DNA from: Camarhynchus parvulus
Lineage: Eukaryota > Chordata > Aves > Passeriformes > Thraupidae
DNA: 64,000 bases
Assembly: GCF_901933205.1 (NCBI RefSeq)
Contig: NC_044572.1
Span: 92,594,965-92,658,964 of the forward strand
Direction of reading: 5' to 3'
Under the pieces are notes generated by a model. It was not told the origin of the DNA, made no database searches, and saw nothing but the letters and a program-made list of their open reading frames with translations. How positions within the stretch are numbered: position 1 is the first letter of the stretch; every line of letters begins with the position of its first letter. Below are positions 13,349 through 27,404 of this stretch, piece by piece. The position numbers and the translations under genes were made by a program.

Positions 13349-16300
13349 CCAACCCACTGCTTGTTGCTAGCTATTGCTATCTTTCCTCTACACATCCTCA
13401 TCCAAAAATAAGTTTACAGTCTAAGCCCACACTGTATAAAGCTATTGCCCTTTGCTTTGGACATGAGTTGTAAATAGATAGTTCTGGGCTTTATCTGGAG
13501 CAATGTGGGTATTTTGCTTTGCTGTGGCAGATTATCAGCTATCCTCAAAGGGTATACAAACTAGAACTCATACAGTTATCAGTTCCTTGCCATCTCCTTT
13601 AGGAAAATGCATAGTCACACTGGAAGGGATGGGGAGAAAGCAGCAGGAACAGAGGACAGCTGGCTACATACAGTTTTGTTTTGTGTCAGTGCAGTATTTT
13701 GCAAAATGCTTTTGAGTCCCAAAGTTTCAGTTTGAGGACAAACAATGGTATGAATCTCAAGTTGCTGTCTTGTGGTGCCTGGTCTTGCAGACTTGCCCTT
13801 TAGAAAAGTCAGTTGTGCAGAAAAGTCAAATGCACCAAACAGAAACATTTAGCCAAGTATTTTGATCCTTTCTAAATAAGCATGTGAGATCCTGCAGGTA
13901 TGATACATTAAGTTTACAGAGCTTGATGGGCTGCAGTGCACCAAATACCCCCTGCTTTGGTCTTTGGAGATAAAATTTGGTTAAAAAAACCCACATTGTA
14001 GCTTCTCTCCTGCTGTGGGATCACGTGTTTGAGGCATCTGAATGGCAGGTGGGTGAGTTGTGGGCCACATCTGGCTTTAAAAAGCTAAAAATTCTTCAAA
14101 TTGTAACAGCCTGTGCAAGGAGGTACAAATTCTGTGGTGGTGACCGTGAGTCTGCCCTTGGTATATAGGACAGAACTAGAAGGAAATGGATGGCTGCAGT
14201 TCTTTAAAATTCCTTCTTTGTCCTAATCAGTTCATGGAGAACACTTGATTCTGCAATCAAAATAACATTAGTTTACCAAAACTGTTTTGTGAAGCGGGAA
14301 CTAACTACTGTAGTAATATCTTCTGTCCTTCACTCATCCTCCTAGAAGGTCAAAAAGCCAAAACACCAAACCCCTAAACTTTCAAACTGTCAGTGCTTGA
14401 TCAAAATCTCCCTTTATGCACAGAGATGTGCATGATCTCCCTTTATCTAAAACAGTAATCATGCCACAAGAAATTACAAGGCCATAGATTTTAAATCGGG
14501 AAATACATGTTTAAGGTGTTACTATGGATTCCCTGTAGTTAGTCATTCTTGATTCAGTACTTTCAGGCAGCATTAAATTTCTTAGTGGCATTAGCCAAAA
14601 CAGTTTGGTTTGGTTTTTTTTTTTTTTATTTTTTTCAAAGTTGAAGTCGGTTTTTTTGTTGTTGTTCAATATTGCTGTAGATTAGAACGGTTTTCCCACT
14701 AATCTTCTAGACCTGCTGACAGCTTACAGAAACTTCAATGGAAATGCTGAACTGCCTCTCCTCTCTCATAGTAATAGAACTGCAAGAAAGAGGCAAACAT
14801 CTCACCAAGGATCTTTCTAAATTTCATTACTTTCATTCTGCAGGCTGTTTACTGTAAGCCCTTTCCCAAAACTGTAGGTCCAAAGGAAAAACATTATTTT
14901 AGGCATCTTCTTTGAACCTTTGAGGTCAGATTTACAGTCACTGTACTGCTCCTGGAATGGTAGACTATTCCTCCACAAAGCTATTTTATGTGTAGTGACA
15001 TTAAAGAGACTGTTGCCAGTTGCAGCAATTCCCGTTCTTGGCTGTCCAGTAAATGTCATTTAATCCAGCAATTACTATTAGGTTGGTTTGGTGGTTTTAA
15101 GAGTTGGCATCTAGCTTGACTTTACTTTTAGTAAATTTGTGTGTTTGAATTAAAAAATTAGAAATTGACTTCTGGAAAGCAATTACTTCATGAACTGTCT
15201 TAGGTGACACTAATATGCTTTCAAATTAGGAAATTTACAGAAGACATTAAGATGGCTTCCCATGCTGTAACACTTCCTTCAAAATATTGTTCTCCTCTTG
15301 ATATATAGATATGGCAAGCTACAGTGATTATTTATTAAATAATGAGATATTGTGAAATTAAGTGAATACTTTGAAAAATATTTGACATAGATAATGTGGA
15401 GGAGTATTTACAAAACCCTTCTGTTTTACTCACAGCAGTAGCATACACTACCTCATTTCTGTGGGATTTCTTTCTAGTATGTTTAATGGACCTGCTTTTT
15501 TTAGAGTTTTGTAAGACACAAAAACATTCCTCAATGAACTCAACATTTTATCTTTTCTTTTTACTTTGAATGATACTAGACTTTGCATCTGCTTAATGCA
15601 TTAGTAAATGTTTAAGTATTTATTTTGTTTACTTTCCTCTTAGTGTTAATACTTGAGTTTGAATTTAACATAAATATAATTAAGAATGACGATAACAAAA
15701 TGAATAGGCTGCCATGAGTTTATTGCTCTGAGTTTCTTTAACTTCTCATAGAGCTAAATGTAGAGGAGTAAAAAGAGCAGACAGTGGAGTTTTACTGGTT
15801 CAGCGTTCCAGTTGCTGTGTGCTGATTTGTCATCGTTACGCTACAAAGTGGCACAATCTCTTCTGCAATGACTAAAGCTGCCCGTGTTATAACAGCACAG
15901 CTCTCTGATAACTCCTCATTAGAGTTCTGCACAGCACATTGTTACCGTCCCAAAATCTTTGAACTTTCTTGCTATCTGTCAAAACTGGCCCTTCGATTGT
16001 TCAGGAAGAAGGGTTTGAAGGAAGGTTTCTGGCATTGTCCCACTTATTCCAGAACTACTTCCAAATGCACCTGGTCCACGTAGCCTGGTTTCCAGGGTCA
16101 CCTAGTACTGTGGGGAGCTGGAAATAAAGCTTGTGACCTGTTATGAAAGATCAAAACCCACTGCATTGCCATGTCAAGGGATTGCTCAAGAAATTTATAC
16201 AAGCCTGGGACATATTAGATTATGGGAAATGCTGAATTATCTGCGTAGTTCATGTTCTTTATGTAACTGTAAAAAACCAGCGAAGAACCAAACCAAATTG

Positions 16301-16439
16301 CTGCTTCTGGTAGTCAGCTCTGAAAAGCCTTGGGAAATGTAATTGCAGGCCAAAACTGAAAACAGACATAATGATGAATAAGGCATTCAGTCTGCAATTT
16401 AATGTTTTCTTTGAACTAAAAATAATCCGTTAATAATGA

Positions 16440-16483
16440 CCAAGTCTTGCTGGGTAATGAACTTATTACCCAGCAAGACTTGG
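16440..16483. repeat. Perfect 19-bp inverted repeat, 6-base spacer
   Basis: CCAAGTCTTGCTGGGTAAT (16440-16458) and ATTACCCAGCAAGACTTGG (16465-16483) are exact reverse complements around GAACTT. A second hairpin starts four bases later and shares the word GCAAGACT. Confidence 0.95.
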
Positions 16484-16486
16484 GTA

Positions 16487-16514
16487 AAAGGCAAGACTGA
16501 AAAATCTTGCCTTT
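16487..16514. repeat. Perfect 10-bp inverted repeat adjoining the previous hairpin
   Basis: AAAGGCAAGA (16487-16496) pairs exactly with TCTTGCCTTT (16505-16514) around CTGAAAAA. It lies directly after the 19-bp inverted repeat and repeats its core GCAAGACT, which suggests that one copying event produced both. Confidence 0.9.
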
Positions 16515-16947
16515 GATTGCCCTGTGTTATATACCTAGATTCTATAGTGTGTTTTGCAGTGGTTGATTTGATATAACTTTAATAAACTGACAGGTTCTCA
16601 GTGTTTAAGGAGAGCTCAGCATAATTACTTCAAGCTAAATTGCTGCGGTGACCATGTATCAGTAAATCAGTTTCTGTGCTGCTTTAGAGGAGATTCTATT
16701 TCCTCTCCTCTTTTTTCCCCCTATTACCTTGCTAATGTTGTGAAATTAGCACCCTAAGGCTGCAGCTGGGTAACACTGATTGAAAATTTTTTGTCTCTTC
16801 CTGGTGAAAGGGAATTGAAATTAAGATGACTGGCACACGATGGTAGTTGAACTGGTCATCTCATACATGCTCAGTGATCTGCAAGAATAAAAGCTTTCAC
16901 TACCTCTCATGGCTTAGGCTGTTTACAGGCCTGAGCTGGATGTGTGG

Positions 16948-16987
16948 TATGATGCATACCAGGTGCTTCCTCTTGGTATGCATCATA
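16948..16987. repeat. Perfect 14-bp inverted repeat, 12-base spacer
   Basis: TATGATGCATACCA (16948-16961) is exactly reverse-complemented by TGGTATGCATCATA (16974-16987). The arms themselves contain the palindrome ATGCAT. Confidence 0.93.
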
Positions 16988-16999
16988 AATTATCAAAAA

Positions 17000-19900
17000 A
17001 GGAAAAAAAAACCAACAGATGAAACACCTTTTACTTGCTTAGTTAATTGCTCTGAAGTATTACTTTTGTAAGATAAAAGTTTATTATTTTTAGTACATAC
17101 AGCTTGAGAGATGTAACATAGATATTGTATGGATTTTGAAGTCTGGGGTACACTTTTCTGTAAAAAATAAACAAAAAGAAATAGTCTTATTACCATACCA
17201 AAATTAATCACAAAGCCTTCTCACTTTTTCTTCCTAGCAAAGTTGTATACCACTATTTTTATTTTGCAGTGTAATTGTGTGTTTTCTCAGAGTTTTACTC
17301 TTTCCTGTAAAGCAGTAAAGAGCACAGGAACTATTATAGTGAAATTTTTGCTATTTGATGGATAGATTAAAACGCTCCTCCTTGAGCCAGTATGTTTTCT
17401 GAAGGCAAGCAAAAAGGAGAAAAAAGCTTTAAAGTGTTGAGAGCACCAGTGTTTTCTGTGAGAGATTTGATGAGCATTTTTACCAGTCAATTTTGCAAGT
17501 TAGATATGCTCTGTAGGATCCTTATGACCAACTGGTGTGTGGTTATGCTGATGCCTGGTACAAGGAACTGCTGCTTTTGAAAGAGGCAAATCTTCTTCAA
17601 GGGTGTGAAGGGAAGTTCTGGGCAGTCAGGTTCAACAACACCAGTTGAATTTGATAGATGTCTGTTTTCCTCATGTTCTACCATCAACCTAGCTTTGCCC
17701 TTGAGCAAATCCTCATGTGCTCTCTCTGTCTTCCTATTTAATTTCTTAACCTTCATGCTGTCTAACTGGATGGTTTGTTGGGATAGAGGCAATGTCATTC
17801 TGTATTAATAGTAGTGCTTGGAGACCTTGAGTGGAGCCTTCAGGCACTAATGTGCTTCTGCTGGTGAGATGATACAGAAATGACTTACTGTTTGAAACCT
17901 CTGAGAATGCCAAGCATGAAGTAGCTGTGACATCTGTCCTCAAAAATTAACCTTAACACCAGCACTCAGTATGGTATCAGAAGTCTGTGTTAATGTTTCA
18001 GTGGGCAAATAGTTCTACTATGAAGTTTAAAGGAACACCTTGTGTGTAAATCCAGGTAATGGGTTTCAATAATTGACTGTTCATTAAACTGTTTGGGTGC
18101 TGAATTTAGTACAGTCAATTGTGGCTGCAGCAATTAATCTTTCTCATGTCTAAAATATAGCAAGCTCATTGAAATTTTGGGAGGACAATAAATTGTACCT
18201 GAACTGAAGATGATACTCCTACACTTCCATGTTTGCCTTTGGTGCATGTGAAGGCTACTGAAAGTACAGTGTTCTGCTGTGCAAGGAATGGATGGAAAAG
18301 ATAAAAGGTGAGAAGCAAGGCAGGTACAAGTGAGGAGCAGGTTCTGGCCCTGCCACAGCACACACTGCTAATGTTTAAGGAGTTGCCTGAATTTTATAAC
18401 CATGGCAGTATACCACTAGATCTGTATTTCAGTGAAAAAGTGAGTAAATGTGTGGGCAATGGTTGCATAAAATAAGTTGCAAGTGTGTTTTTCAGTTTTG
18501 CATGCAATGGCTAAGTCCTAGTGCTCCTTGGTTTGGGTCTTGAGCTGGCGAAGCCTGCATGGGTCTAAAAGGAAGAAGTGCAGTGGCTGTGGTTTTGGCT
18601 GGGGAGGAGGTGGGGTGTTGGGCTTTGTTCTCCTACCCTCAGCCTGCAGAACTGACTACAAGAGGGAAGTGCACTCTGTGCTTTTTTAAGGTCTTGTGCT
18701 TCAGATGCCATGTTTTTGTGGTAGTTTTCTACAGTTCCGTCCTTGTTAGCTTTGATGCAGAACTAGATAAATGTCCTGTCAAATGAGTTTAATGCCAGTG
18801 CCACTTAAATTAGCAAGGAGCTGGAAGAACAGGGGTGTAGTGCAGTAGGCATTCTTTGTGAACTCTCTGTGAACTGTTCTAGCTGCTGAGATGACTTTTC
18901 TAGTAAATCAGCCCATACTTCAGCCTGAGAACATGTTGTTCAGTGCTTTGGCACCTTCATGCCATAAAAATGAAGAGAAAGCTGTTGATATTTTTAATTT
19001 TGAGGAAGCAGTAAGTGACGTGGCGATCCTGAAAGGGAGCAGTGTCCTCCTTCCTCACAGAACTTTTTGTGCTTTTACTGTTGTGCTTGTGGATCAGCTT
19101 GTGGCAGTGATGTTGTATCACTTGCTCTGAAATTGGGTCAGATGAAAATTCTGATTTGTTACCTTGACCCTGGTTGTATTTGAGAAGGGCTTAAAAATCT
19201 TCTGCAGTAATGTGTTACCTTAAGATGCAGTTATATCTGTAAAATAAGTTGTGGTGAAATGTATTCACCCTTTTAGAAGATGGCCAAATTTTACCTCTGG
19301 GTGTCCGGTGTCAAACCACAGCAGAATCTCCAGTGTCTAAACAGTGACTGGCAAACCTGCCCTGTAGCACTTACTAAAGTACTAAAACCTGTTAAAAATG
19401 CATTTTAAAGTTTGTTCTTGTCTTTTTCCTCCTAGTGCTAATTCAGTGCTGTTTGATGCTCCTGGGCAGCAGCTGTGAGGAAGAGTTCTGGAGCCATGTT
19501 TCATTTTAATTCTCAGCTTCTAACAAGTGTATTTCTGATAATGCAACTGACTGTGCAGATAGGGTAGTTGTAAGACATAGTTTCACACTGTGCATCAATG
19601 CAAAGTCAAAACACTCTCATCTCAGATGCTAAATATTCTGCCACGAGAAAAGAGGGGTTCCACATTAAGCTGAGTTGAATTTTGTTCTCATTCATAAATT
19701 CAGCAAGTGTGCAATGGAGATTGGAAGGAAAAGGTTGTAGGGCTTTCCAATGCAAAGTATTGCTGACAGTAACTTCTTTTTGCACTTCAGAAGTTGGATT
19801 TCTTGAGTAATTGGAGCTATTTGTACAGTGAATAAATTTAACTTGTCTGCAGCTACAGTTCAGAAATGGATTTTTCCACTTTGAGGAGAAATGCCATGGA

Positions 19901-22900
19901 ATGATTTTCCTTTTTATTTAACTGTTACAGGCCGTCTGGTCGATGGAAATACTTCGGTAGCGTTTGCTGGGGAAGGAAAAAAATGTTTTTGTAAAACGAA
20001 ATTGAAAAACTTTTAAGCAGAATAATATGATGTTACTCTTGATTGCTGAGATAAGATTTGTTCTTAAAAAAATCTGATCTTTCAGTGCAGCAACCCTAAA
20101 GATATCAAAGAGCTAAAAGCCACAAGTTACATGCCAGTTACCTTGGATGATTAGGGGGACTTCTGAGTATCAGTTGCAATGAAGAAGAGGCAATAATGGA
20201 AATCTTGCATTTTTGTCACAGTGCCACACAGTGATGTTTAGGCTGATGTGGCGGGACTTCGAGCTGAAAGCTGAATTTAGGGAGGCCTGAGGGCACTCAG
20301 CTTGCTTGGAACTCTAGGCAGCTCAAAAAACATTGAAAAGACCCAAGAGACCCAGAAATCTTAGCAAGTCTGTCACTAATGAGATATATCTTCAAGCAGG
20401 CACTTATCAAAACAATAGTCACCATTTTAGGGTCTTCAGATTTTCCTGTTCAGTAAGAGCTTCAGGGATAGAGTCACTGTTCGGTGGTGCAGATGTTTTT
20501 AGGTGAATTATGGAACTACCAATGTACTGGAGATGTTTTGAATTAAAAAAAAAATGAGATGGTGATGTTGAAATCTGAGTCATTTGGGGTTTTTCTTGTT
20601 TGGTTTTGTGGTCATAGCTAACTTATCCGTCTAGCTCCTTCCTTTGTCTTCCTTCTGCTTCTTTCACCCAGTTTCTTACTGCATGCTATTTTCTGGCAGC
20701 ACCTCTGATGCAGTCAAAATGCCTTGCTTTGATTTTTCTGAGGTATTAGAAATGCTGTTTAGCTGCTAACAGTGCTCAGGAACAGTGAGGAGATGGCCAG
20801 CTAAGAGGCAGTCTGATCAGGAAGGTGTGAACAAGGTGTGAACACCACAGAAGAAAACAGAGAAAATTGGCACTTTTCTGACAACACATATCCACCGGAA
20901 TAATTACTTTCTCTTCAAGCCAGTTCTCTTCATGTTATAATATGACTTTCTGCAACTTTCTCAGCCTACCACAGTACATTGCTTTACAAAGCAGACCAGT
21001 AGTGCCATGGTCAATATTTGAAAGCTGAAAATCAAAACAATATTCTTTTATTTTTATGACCAACTATCATTGACACTTATATACTGTTTTGACATGAAGT
21101 TGTTTTGGATTTTTGCATTTGTACCTTGTACCTGTTAAAGAATTTGTTATATGCATCAAATGCAAGGACTTTTGTGCAGTCCTTTTGGGGAAATGTGGCT
21201 AAAATTTGTCAGTGTGAAGCAGAACTGCAAAAACTTTAAATCCCACTTTTGTTTCTTTTGTGCACATGTATGTAAGTATGCACATGTCCATATTGAAAAA
21301 AGTACAAATGTATATTTAAAAAAATATTTGTGTATAAATGCAAGTGTATATTCAGGTATTGATACCATGCTTCTATGCCTGTATGGCTGCAGATGTGCTT
21401 TCTGCATTAGTTTCAAAAGGCAACACCAGTAGCCTTTCACGCTGGGGAGTCTGTCTATTCTGATCTTCCCTGTGAGCTACAGACTGAATGTTTTCTTAAT
21501 GCTAAGCCAGGGCTTTCTACTGCTGATGAAGCTTGCCTTATGGTTCACAGTGATAAAGCCTGAATAATCAGTACTTTTTTTCTTTTAGACTCTTGTCTGA
21601 AATTCCAGACAATTCTGGGTTTTTGAGACTTGGAAGATGAAAGATGTGAGAAGATGAGAGCATGTGAGACTCAGAATCTCAAGTCAGTGCCTGTAATAGT
21701 TGAGAAAAATTTATAGATCATAAAATATATTTAATATATTTCAATACTTAATATGTATTGAGTTAAATATCTTTATATTTAACAAATATATAGTACTAGT
21801 ATAAATAAATATATCTTCATATTCTAGGAGAGGCTTCAGAGCTCACAGTAGATGAAACCCATGGCATAAAGTAGCAACTGTTTCATCTTTGGTGCACTAC
21901 TGCACAGAAAACTCAGTGTATTTGGGATGATTGACATTATTTGTGGAGCTTGGTCACATGAGATGAGATTCTAGGTCAAGGCTGCACACAATGTTATATT
22001 TTTGTGCTGAAATAAGTAACTTGTCATGTGCTGCAGGATAATTGCTGATAGAAACTTGCTGAGAGGAGATCTTCTCCTATGGTGGGGTAATAATCTCCAG
22101 TTTCCTTCAGAATCAAATCTGTGTTTGGAGAAAACCTATGTTATGTATTTTATTTGAGATGGATCTGATCCACTGTAATCCATTACATTCAGATTGGCTT
22201 AAGTGAAGCGTGTTTGTTTGTAGGTGCTGACAATGTGTCCTGAGCACTCAGCTTCAGGACACTTTTACTCGACAAATTAATTTTAATGTTGATATTTTGT
22301 TTCTACAATACAATATTAAAAAAAATTTGAAAGAAAACATTTTTCTTTATATGTGCTTCAACAAATTTCTTGCCATATATTTATATGGCAAGGGTATTGG
22401 CAAGGAAAATAATAGGTGAAATAGCTAATGAAAATCAGGCTTTGACACTTTTCCCTCTTATTTGACCTCAGTGTTGTGTTCTACTTTCCTGCAGTCTTCT
22501 CAGGAAGGGAAGGAACAGAACTACATTCAGGAGTCTCTTCAATATGTATTTTCTGTCTGTTGCCTTCTTTTCCTTTTCACTGGCATTTTGTCTATTATTT
22601 TTCATTTTTTATTATTTTTATATTATGCTATGCTAAGTAGTCTTTATAAGGATTGATAAAACTGTATAAAATGAAAGTTTTATGGAGCCTGGGGGAAAGG
22701 AGGCCACAAGATCCCAGTCATTGGATGTGTTCAGTTGGGATGGGGAGCTCTGGCTTCTAATACCCTCTCAGCAGATTGTACTGGTGTCCTGGCTGGTATA
22801 CTCCAAGTACAAGAACAACCAGTGGAGCAAGGGATATGTCTGCCTTTGGCAAGGGATTCTGAGATCTTCCAGGCATCAGATTCTGCTCTGGGATTGTGCA

Positions 22901-25187
22901 GAGTTCCTAATGCCATAGCATAATGCAGTTAATACTGTAATAATGTAATAATATTCTATTGCAGCTGTTGAGTCACCTGACTATGGAAGAATAAAGGGTT
23001 TATGGCATTTGGGGAGCCTGTAGGGCTTGACATACAGACTTTGTATCAACTAAATTGCACGTCTTTGATAATTTCTGATGATGTCTGTTGATGCTGTATG
23101 TAAGGAACTGGAGGGACCCTCTGAACATGTCTCGCATGTAGCCCCCAGAGGAGATGGCTCCAGCAGGAGCAGGGGCCCTTGGCTTCGATCCCAGCTTTGA
23201 GCTCTGGTCTCAGCAGATGACAAGTTGTTCTGGGTTTTGTCCCATGGGCTTGCTTTAACCAAGCAGCCTGCAAACCGTGGGCTGGTAGAATAGGTGCAGA
23301 GCTGCTGTCTTTGTGCTGGAGCCAGATGGCCATTTAATTGTCCCATTTAATTGTCCCAGTCGCTGAGTAAGACTTGGCCGAGTCTCTTGCTCGGTTCTCA
23401 GTTCTGCTGCTGCACTGCCTAGTTGGGTCTTGTGGCCTTAAGAAAATGGGGACTTCAGAGACAGCTCTGGGCATCTGGACTTCTCCTAGTCATGATATAA
23501 TGTGTTAGTTTCAAAATGTTAGTTTCAAACCTCAACATGGTTCATAGCCTAATGTTGTTTCTTAAAAGAAATTGCTTGATGCTTTCCTGGAGTAAAGATT
23601 TCTGATCTGTGCTGATACGTCTTGCTTCTTACAATGTTACTAATATTAAGGTGACAGGAAAAAAAAAGTTTTAAGTAGAAACCCTTATTCCAAAGGATTT
23701 ATTCCCTGGGATTTTGCAAGGAGAACCTTTGTATCTGTTGAGTTACCTCTTACCAGGATGAGAGCCGAGGGGAAGAATTTTGAGAGTTAAGAATATTTTG
23801 GCTTGCTAAAGCTTTTAAAATCCTGTTTTAGAATAACAATTTGTCGTTGTTCAGAAGAAGTAAGAAATGATTATTTGAATGCTGCACTTAAGGGGAAGTG
23901 CTATACTTTAGGGCTTGTAAACTTGCAAAATAGAATTGCAAATTACTTGTGTTGCTTATCTATATGCTTATACTTATTCACTTGGTTTAATAACTGCAAA
24001 TATTTTTTACCTGTAACCTCTTCAAATGAATACATTTGTTGCTTATGTATAACTCAAACAGGTTTTTTGTCAAGATAATCCACTTTTATTATAGTAAATC
24101 ATTTAAGAAGCTACAACTGCAGGGTGCTAGAGGCAAAGGATGGGACTAAGCTGAGTAATGGTTATATTTGCAGTGCTAGGGAATTGAATTAAAAAGATGT
24201 CTAGGTATTTCCAGCAGGCCACCTCTTTTGTTCAGTGCTAAAAAGGTAGTCTCTGGGTCTAAAGTGATTATGAAGTACCATATTGATTCAAGCTGCTTGA
24301 GTTAGACTGTCATTAGCCTATATATGGAAAGGATTGAATATATATGTTAATAAAATACAGCTATTTAAGCTTTTGTATTTAGAGTCGATGAATGCTAATC
24401 TGGATTTATTTTAAGATTTATTTTTTTTTTTCCATAATGCTCCACCTGTTTTGTTCAGTCCTGGATCTGATTCATGCAGCTTTTTTTAGTTTTGTTTCGA
24501 CTGTGGCTCTGGCAGTACCAATTTTACCCAGAAGTTACATAGCCTTTGGGTTATACTACCTTTAGGGGAGAAGGTGGAGAGCTTTGCATGGTCTGTTGTG
24601 CTTATGTCTGCAGTCCCCACTGTACAGCACATGAATAATACCAGAAACTCTGTCCAAGGTCTATCTGCTTCCTTTTTATGATGAAATACCACCAAAAGAA
24701 GGGAGTGGAAATAGCTTCTTGTTTACCCACAGGTTTCTCTCCAGTTAAATTCTCTGCCTAGAGAAGCAGTTGAAAATAGTTGGTGCTACTTTGTTTTACA
24801 TTTGCCCACATGACTCCTTTCCTTCCTGCTGGCCTATAGAATCAAGGCATGGATTTTAGCCTTCACAACACGTATGCAGTGATGTAAAATTCTATTTATG
24901 TGCAGAGGGTTACTAAGTAACAGTTGCTGAGGGAAATGCAGTCTTTAACTGTGTGACGTCTGTGCTCTTAAAATTCCCAGCCAAGTAGTGCATTAACATA
25001 GATTTTGCACGTTAATGTAATGGGATTTGCTGTGGGCAGTGTGAGCAAAACCTTGGGAAAACAACAGTGTAGTTTAAGGAATTGTGTTCTCTGCAGCCTG
25101 GCCCTGTGGACAGGAGATGAAAACAGTGTTTGCCCTTCTACCTCATCCTCTCCATACCACACCATAATTAAGGACCCTGATATATTT
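17000..25187. other. Intronic stretch without recognised genes or transposons
   Basis: I saw no exon or clear interspersed repeat here. There is an AT-rich block with several small palindromes (about 21710-21815), an 11-bp inverted repeat (22369), a 13-bp direct duplication of ATTTAATTGTCCC near 23331-23356, and a locally GC-richer stretch (about 23100-23420) with open frames on the minus strand up to 98 codons that resemble nothing known to me. Confidence 0.6.
22369..22392. repeat. Perfect 11-bp inverted repeat, 2-base spacer
   Basis: CTTGCCATATA (22369-22379) and TATATGGCAAG (22382-22392) are exact reverse complements separated by TT. A further GGCAAGG follows at about 22400, so the arm word recurs nearby. 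Confidence 0.9.
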
Positions 25188-25660
25188 CATAGGATCATAG
25201 ACTATCCTGAGTTGGAAGGGACCCACCAAGTCCAGCTCCTGGCCCTGCACAGGACATCCCCAAGAATATCACACCATGTGCCTGAAAGTGTTGTCCAGAC
25301 ATTTCTTGAACTGTCTCAGGCTTGGCTCTGTCCAGTGCCTAGCCACCTGCCTATGTGCAGAACCTTCTCCTAATACCCAGCCTAAACGTCCCCTGACACA
25401 ACATTCAGGTAATTCCCTTCAGCCCTGTCACTGATCACCAGAGAGGAGAGATCAGTGTCTGCTTCATTTGCCAGCTTCCAGTCAGCTGGGACCTTTCTAG
25501 ATTCCCAAGACATCACTGAAAACATCCCAAGACCATTGAAAAATCTTTAAGGGAGGTCTCCTGGTGACATTGGGCAGCTCCTTGAGTATGCTGGGATGAA
25601 TTCCATTAGGCACCATAAACTTGAAGGGATCCAGCTGAAGAAGCAAGTCCTTCACAGATT
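25188..25660 (-). mobile_element. CR1 LINE copy, 3' end plus piece of reverse-transcriptase ORF, internally deleted
   Basis: Read on the minus strand this ends in a typical avian CR1 3' UTR: words such as the GTGTCAGGGGACGTTTAGG stretch, the AGGCACATGGTGTGA stretch, GGACTTGGTGGGTCCCTTCC, and a final TCTATGATCCTATG tail at 25188. Upstream of about 25470 (minus-strand sense) is a frameshifted piece of ORF2 in which NGIHP, then SWESRKVPADWKLAN, can be read; these match the CR1 motifs GPDGIHP and SWESGEVPADWK. The RT catalytic core that should lie between this piece and the 3' UTR is missing, so the copy is internally deleted as well as 5' truncated. The outer (5') border is uncertain. Not functional. 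Confidence 0.88.
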
Positions 25661-27404
25661 CAGGTTGGCTGGGAGTTTATAATTCTTGCACTTGCAGTCG
25701 TCCAGTTCATGGTTCTGGAGGTTCTACTTTAAATATTTTGTGCATTTTAATATTTGTTTGATATTTGTGCATTTGTGTTTATATCTATCTATAGATAAAA
25801 AGGATTCCACGTGCAATCAGTTTGTTTTGCGTGTGTACCTTCCTTCAGGGGGAGGAAAGTTGAGTGGCAAAAAACCAGAAAGAGTTGGGGATAGACTGGG
25901 TGTTGATAGCATAAGGAGAATTTTCCCTTGAGCCCTTCTGTTAACTCTGATTCTAATTTTTCATGGTCTGTCAGAAGATTTGTTTTTCCTAAGGATTTGG
26001 TTACTTGTAAATGGTTACAGTAAATGTTACTTGGGCAAGGTCATGTGTCTAGCCTTGAAAATGAGCTTTTGTATTGGAAAAGATTCTACTTAAATGATCA
26101 GCCTTTCTTTTAAATCACCCCTAATATGACTTACAGTAGAGCTTTGAACTGAAGACCTTTTTATATGCTGATAAAGATGATTTGTTGAACTTTCATGAAG
26201 TCTTACAGCTTTTAACTAATTTCTCTATTACCAGGCTCCTTTTCATCTGAAAGTACTTGGAGGGTAGGGAGAAGTGCATGTATGTAAATATTTATTGCAG
26301 TGGGAAGGTAACATGAGCTTATCGGGCTGTGTGATTTGCTCACTGTGACTTAAGGAGATCCTAATTTCTTACATTAATGATGTCGAATCAGAGTATGTAA
26401 AAGATGGGCAAAAATAAATTTTTATAATGAAGTACTTTCACAGTCCTTTAATTAAAGTGTCATTGATATCTATCAGACATATCTAGTAATTATTTTATTG
26501 GATTTCAATGACAATTGTTTTAGCTGAATCCAAGGTGTTATTTGTTGATCACTGAGAAATGCATTATGACCAGGAATTGATCTTATGTTATTTACCTGGG
26601 CTCTTCAGTAACCAGCGTTGTCACTGTCATGGGAATAGTATCTTAATTTGTCAACAGTGCAAAATTTACTTTATTTACTTATGACAATTGTTTTTTAGTT
26701 TATTTTCCTGTTATTTCTATGCAAATTATAAAAAAATCCAAAACAGCAAACCAAGTAGAGACCAAACCTAGTGATTCCATTTCTGTAAAAGTTGGAATGT
26801 TTTCTGTTCCTGGCATTGTAAAGTCTCTTAACATTTTTGATGGGGTGTAATTTTCAAGTACTGTCTGACTGCATTTTTTTGCCTGTGTTTGAGAGAGTGT
26901 AGTATCTGAGGGTTTTTGTAGTCTTTCATGCAGTTCACTCATTTGGTTTTGAGGCCAGAAACTCTTCCCTCTGGAGAGAAATTGATCCTGAATTCTTCAT
27001 TGTTCAGTCAAGCTCCTGTTTTTCTGTAAGTCTTTGTGATCAGCTGTGACTGCTCAAGTGGTTTTAAACTGGTGTATTGGCCACAGCTTTTCCCTCAGGA
27101 AGCTGTCATCCCTGCTGGGAGTACTGGCTCTGAGCAGAGTATCTTTTGAGTCTACAGAAGAAGCAAAACAGAACAAGAGGGGAAAAAGAGTCACACAATT
27201 GACACATCTGTTCTTCCAAAGCCTTTTCTTGTTGCTCCATAGGGGCCCATGTGTTTCTTTCCTCTCAAATGCCCAAGTTCAGGAGAACTGGAGTTAAACC
27301 TATTTGCCAATAGCACCTGCTTTTCCCATGTACTTCAGGAACTGCTCATCAGTTCCAAACACCTGTAATGCAACCATTTGTAGTTACTTAATTAAAAGGG
27401 ATGC

